In this document: one piece after another, positions 41,572 through 42,394 of the stretch
Layout of the letters: each line of letters starts with the position of its first letter
Numbering within the stretch: position 1 is the first letter of the stretch
DNA from: Chromatiales bacterium
Lineage (GTDB): Bacteria; Pseudomonadota; Gammaproteobacteria; UBA6429
Assembly (NCBI GenBank): GCA_027076405.1
Contig: JALTJN010000417.1
Coordinates: 1-42,394 of the forward strand
Length of the DNA stretch: 42,394 nucleotides
Direction of reading: 5' to 3'
Notes under the pieces: model-generated
What the model was told of the DNA's origin: nothing
Seen by the model: the letters and a program-made list of their open reading frames with translations, nothing else
Database searches by the model: none
Position numbers and translations under genes: made by a program

Positions 41572-42394
41572 ATGAAATTTTTCATCAGCGGTCGCTCACT
41601 TTTCTCGGCAATCTTTTTTATTGGGTTAGTTTTTGGTTTGCAGGGGTGTAGTGGGGGGGGGGGCAGCGCAGCGACAACATCACTTACAGTAACAGCAAGC
41701 TCTGTGAATATTAAAACAGTAAAGTTTGCTTGGAATACATATAGTGGCGCAACATTTTATAAATTATTTGTTAATCCCGATGGCGCTTCGGGTTATACAT
41801 TATTAAAAGATAATCTTACTGGAACAAGCACGACCATAACACTTCCTGTTCATATTACTGACTGGGTGAATGCCAGTTATATTGTCGAAGCGCACGATGG
41901 GGCAGGAAAATTAAAAGGCTCATCCCCGGTTAATATCACTTCACTCATGATTTCGAGTATTGGGTATCTTAAAGCCAGTAATACCGGTGCGATTGATGAC
42001 TTTGGTTACTCGGTCAGTCTTTCCAGCGACGGCACTACCCTGGCGGTCGGGGCATTTTGGGAAGACAGTAATGCCACCGGGGTCAATGGCACGCAAACGG
42101 ATAATTCAGTATCAAATGCAGGTGCGGTATATGTGTTTAGCCGCAGCGGCAGCACATGGACACAACAAGCTTATCTTAAAGCCAGTAATACCGGTGCGAA
42201 TGATGCCTTTGGTTACTCGGTCAGTCTTTCTAGTGACGGCAGCACCCTGGCGGTCGGGGCGAATGGTGAAGACAGTAATGCCACCGGGGTCAATGGCACG
42301 CAAACGGATAATTCAGTATCAAATGCAGGTGCGGTATATGTGTTTAGCCGCAGCGGCAGCACATGGACACAACAAGCTTATCTTAAAGCCAGTA
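41572..42394 (+). CDS. Lipoprotein with FG-GAP-like repeats, 5' part only
   Basis: Open to the window end. Signal MKFFISGRSLFSAIFFIGLV then FGLQGC with lipid-accepting C26, followed by SGGGG encoded by an 11-G run. Residues about 40–125 resemble a fibronectin III-like domain (VKFAWNTYSGATFYKLFV). From about residue 132 a 69-residue unit repeats: YLKASNTGA, DDFGYSVSLSSDGTTLAVGA, FWEDSNATGVNGTQTDNSVS, NAGAVYVFSRSGSTWTQQA, typical of FG-GAP/beta-propeller surface proteins. It shares the leader and signal-peptide style with the other three lipoproteins but not their mature sequence. Confidence 0.85.
   Translation, partial: MKFFISGRSLFSAIFFIGLVFGLQGCSGGGGSAATTSLTVTASSVNIKTVKFAWNTYSGATFYKLFVNPDGASGYTLLKDNLTGTSTTITLPVHITDWVNASYIVEAHDGAGKLKGSSPVNITSLMISSIGYLKASNTGAIDDFGYSVSLSSDGTTLAVGAFWEDSNATGVNGTQTDNSVSNAGAVYVFSRSGSTWTQQAYLKASNTGANDAFGYSVSLSSDGSTLAVGANGEDSNATGVNGTQTDNSVSNAGAVYVFSRSGSTWTQQAYLKAS
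41653..41663 (+). repeat. G11 homopolymer after the lipobox
   Basis: Eleven G directly after C26-S27, encoding the glycine run. As printed the gene is in frame. A change by one or two G would shift the frame and truncate the protein, a typical phase-variation switch. The equivalent stretch in the other copies is interrupted by C or A. Confidence 0.75.
41965..42394 (+). repeat. 207-bp tandem repeats in the FG-GAP lipoprotein gene
   Basis: Units starting TATCTTAAAGCCAGTA occur at 41965, 42172 and 42379, exactly 207 bases (69 codons) apart and nearly identical at the DNA level. The array continues past the window end. Confidence 0.85.

Overview
This is an AT-rich chromosomal segment of a gammaproteobacterium. 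The evidence is the gene order carB–greA–(DUF4149)–yhbY/rlmE–ftsH–folP–glmM–tpiA–secG–tRNA-Leu(GAG), which is the classic gammaproteobacterial housekeeping neighbourhood (E. coli has glmM–secG–leuU in the same relation), together with close resemblance of the proteins to their E. coli counterparts. The genus cannot be fixed from the sequence alone.

Region 1 (1–9756) is conserved core. It holds the 3' part of carB (pyrimidine/arginine biosynthesis), greA, a small DUF4149 membrane protein, the divergent pair yhbY/rlmE (ribosome assembly and 23S rRNA methylation), ftsH (membrane protease, TTG start), folP (folate), glmM (cell-wall precursor), tpiA (glycolysis), secG (protein export) and tRNA-Leu(GAG).

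Region 2 (about 9757–27710) is an integrated genomic island of roughly 18 kb. A P4-type tyrosine recombinase sits just after the tRNA. Tandem 12-bp arm-type motifs (GTTGGTAT...) occur at both ends, and a decayed copy of the tRNA 3' end lies at 27694–27710, directly before what looks like the tRNA's original terminator. The left part carries small regulatory/maintenance genes on the minus strand (AlpA-type regulator, a winged-helix-like protein, small unknown proteins). The right part is a defence cluster: type I restriction-modification (hsdM, hsdS, hsdR) with a broken RhuM gene and an Abi_2 (AbiF-type HEPN) gene with a structured leader RNA inserted between hsdS and hsdR, followed by an AT-rich group with a DUF4062 protein, an unknown protein and a HEPN/zinc-ribbon protein whose 5' end is broken.

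Region 3 (27711–42394) is a repeat-structured accessory region. It begins with a non-coding stretch of about 1 kb holding a long perfect inverted repeat and a GGA-rich, hairpin-rich candidate small RNA. A LysM/amidase effector with a probable periplasmic immunity protein follows. Then a module occurs four times: a ~341-bp leader with conserved GGA (CsrA/RsmA-like) motifs, a GGGG-type lipoprotein, and in the first three copies a truncated two-partner-secretion (filamentous haemagglutinin N-terminal) gene followed by a different cargo cassette. The cargo looks like effector and immunity genes or fragments of them. The fourth copy leads into a lipoprotein with FG-GAP-like 69-residue repeats that has an 11-G homopolymer just after its lipobox and runs off the window.

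The most unusual material is this module array with its shared, probably post-transcriptionally controlled leader, and the AbiF-type RNA/HEPN unit nested in the restriction locus.
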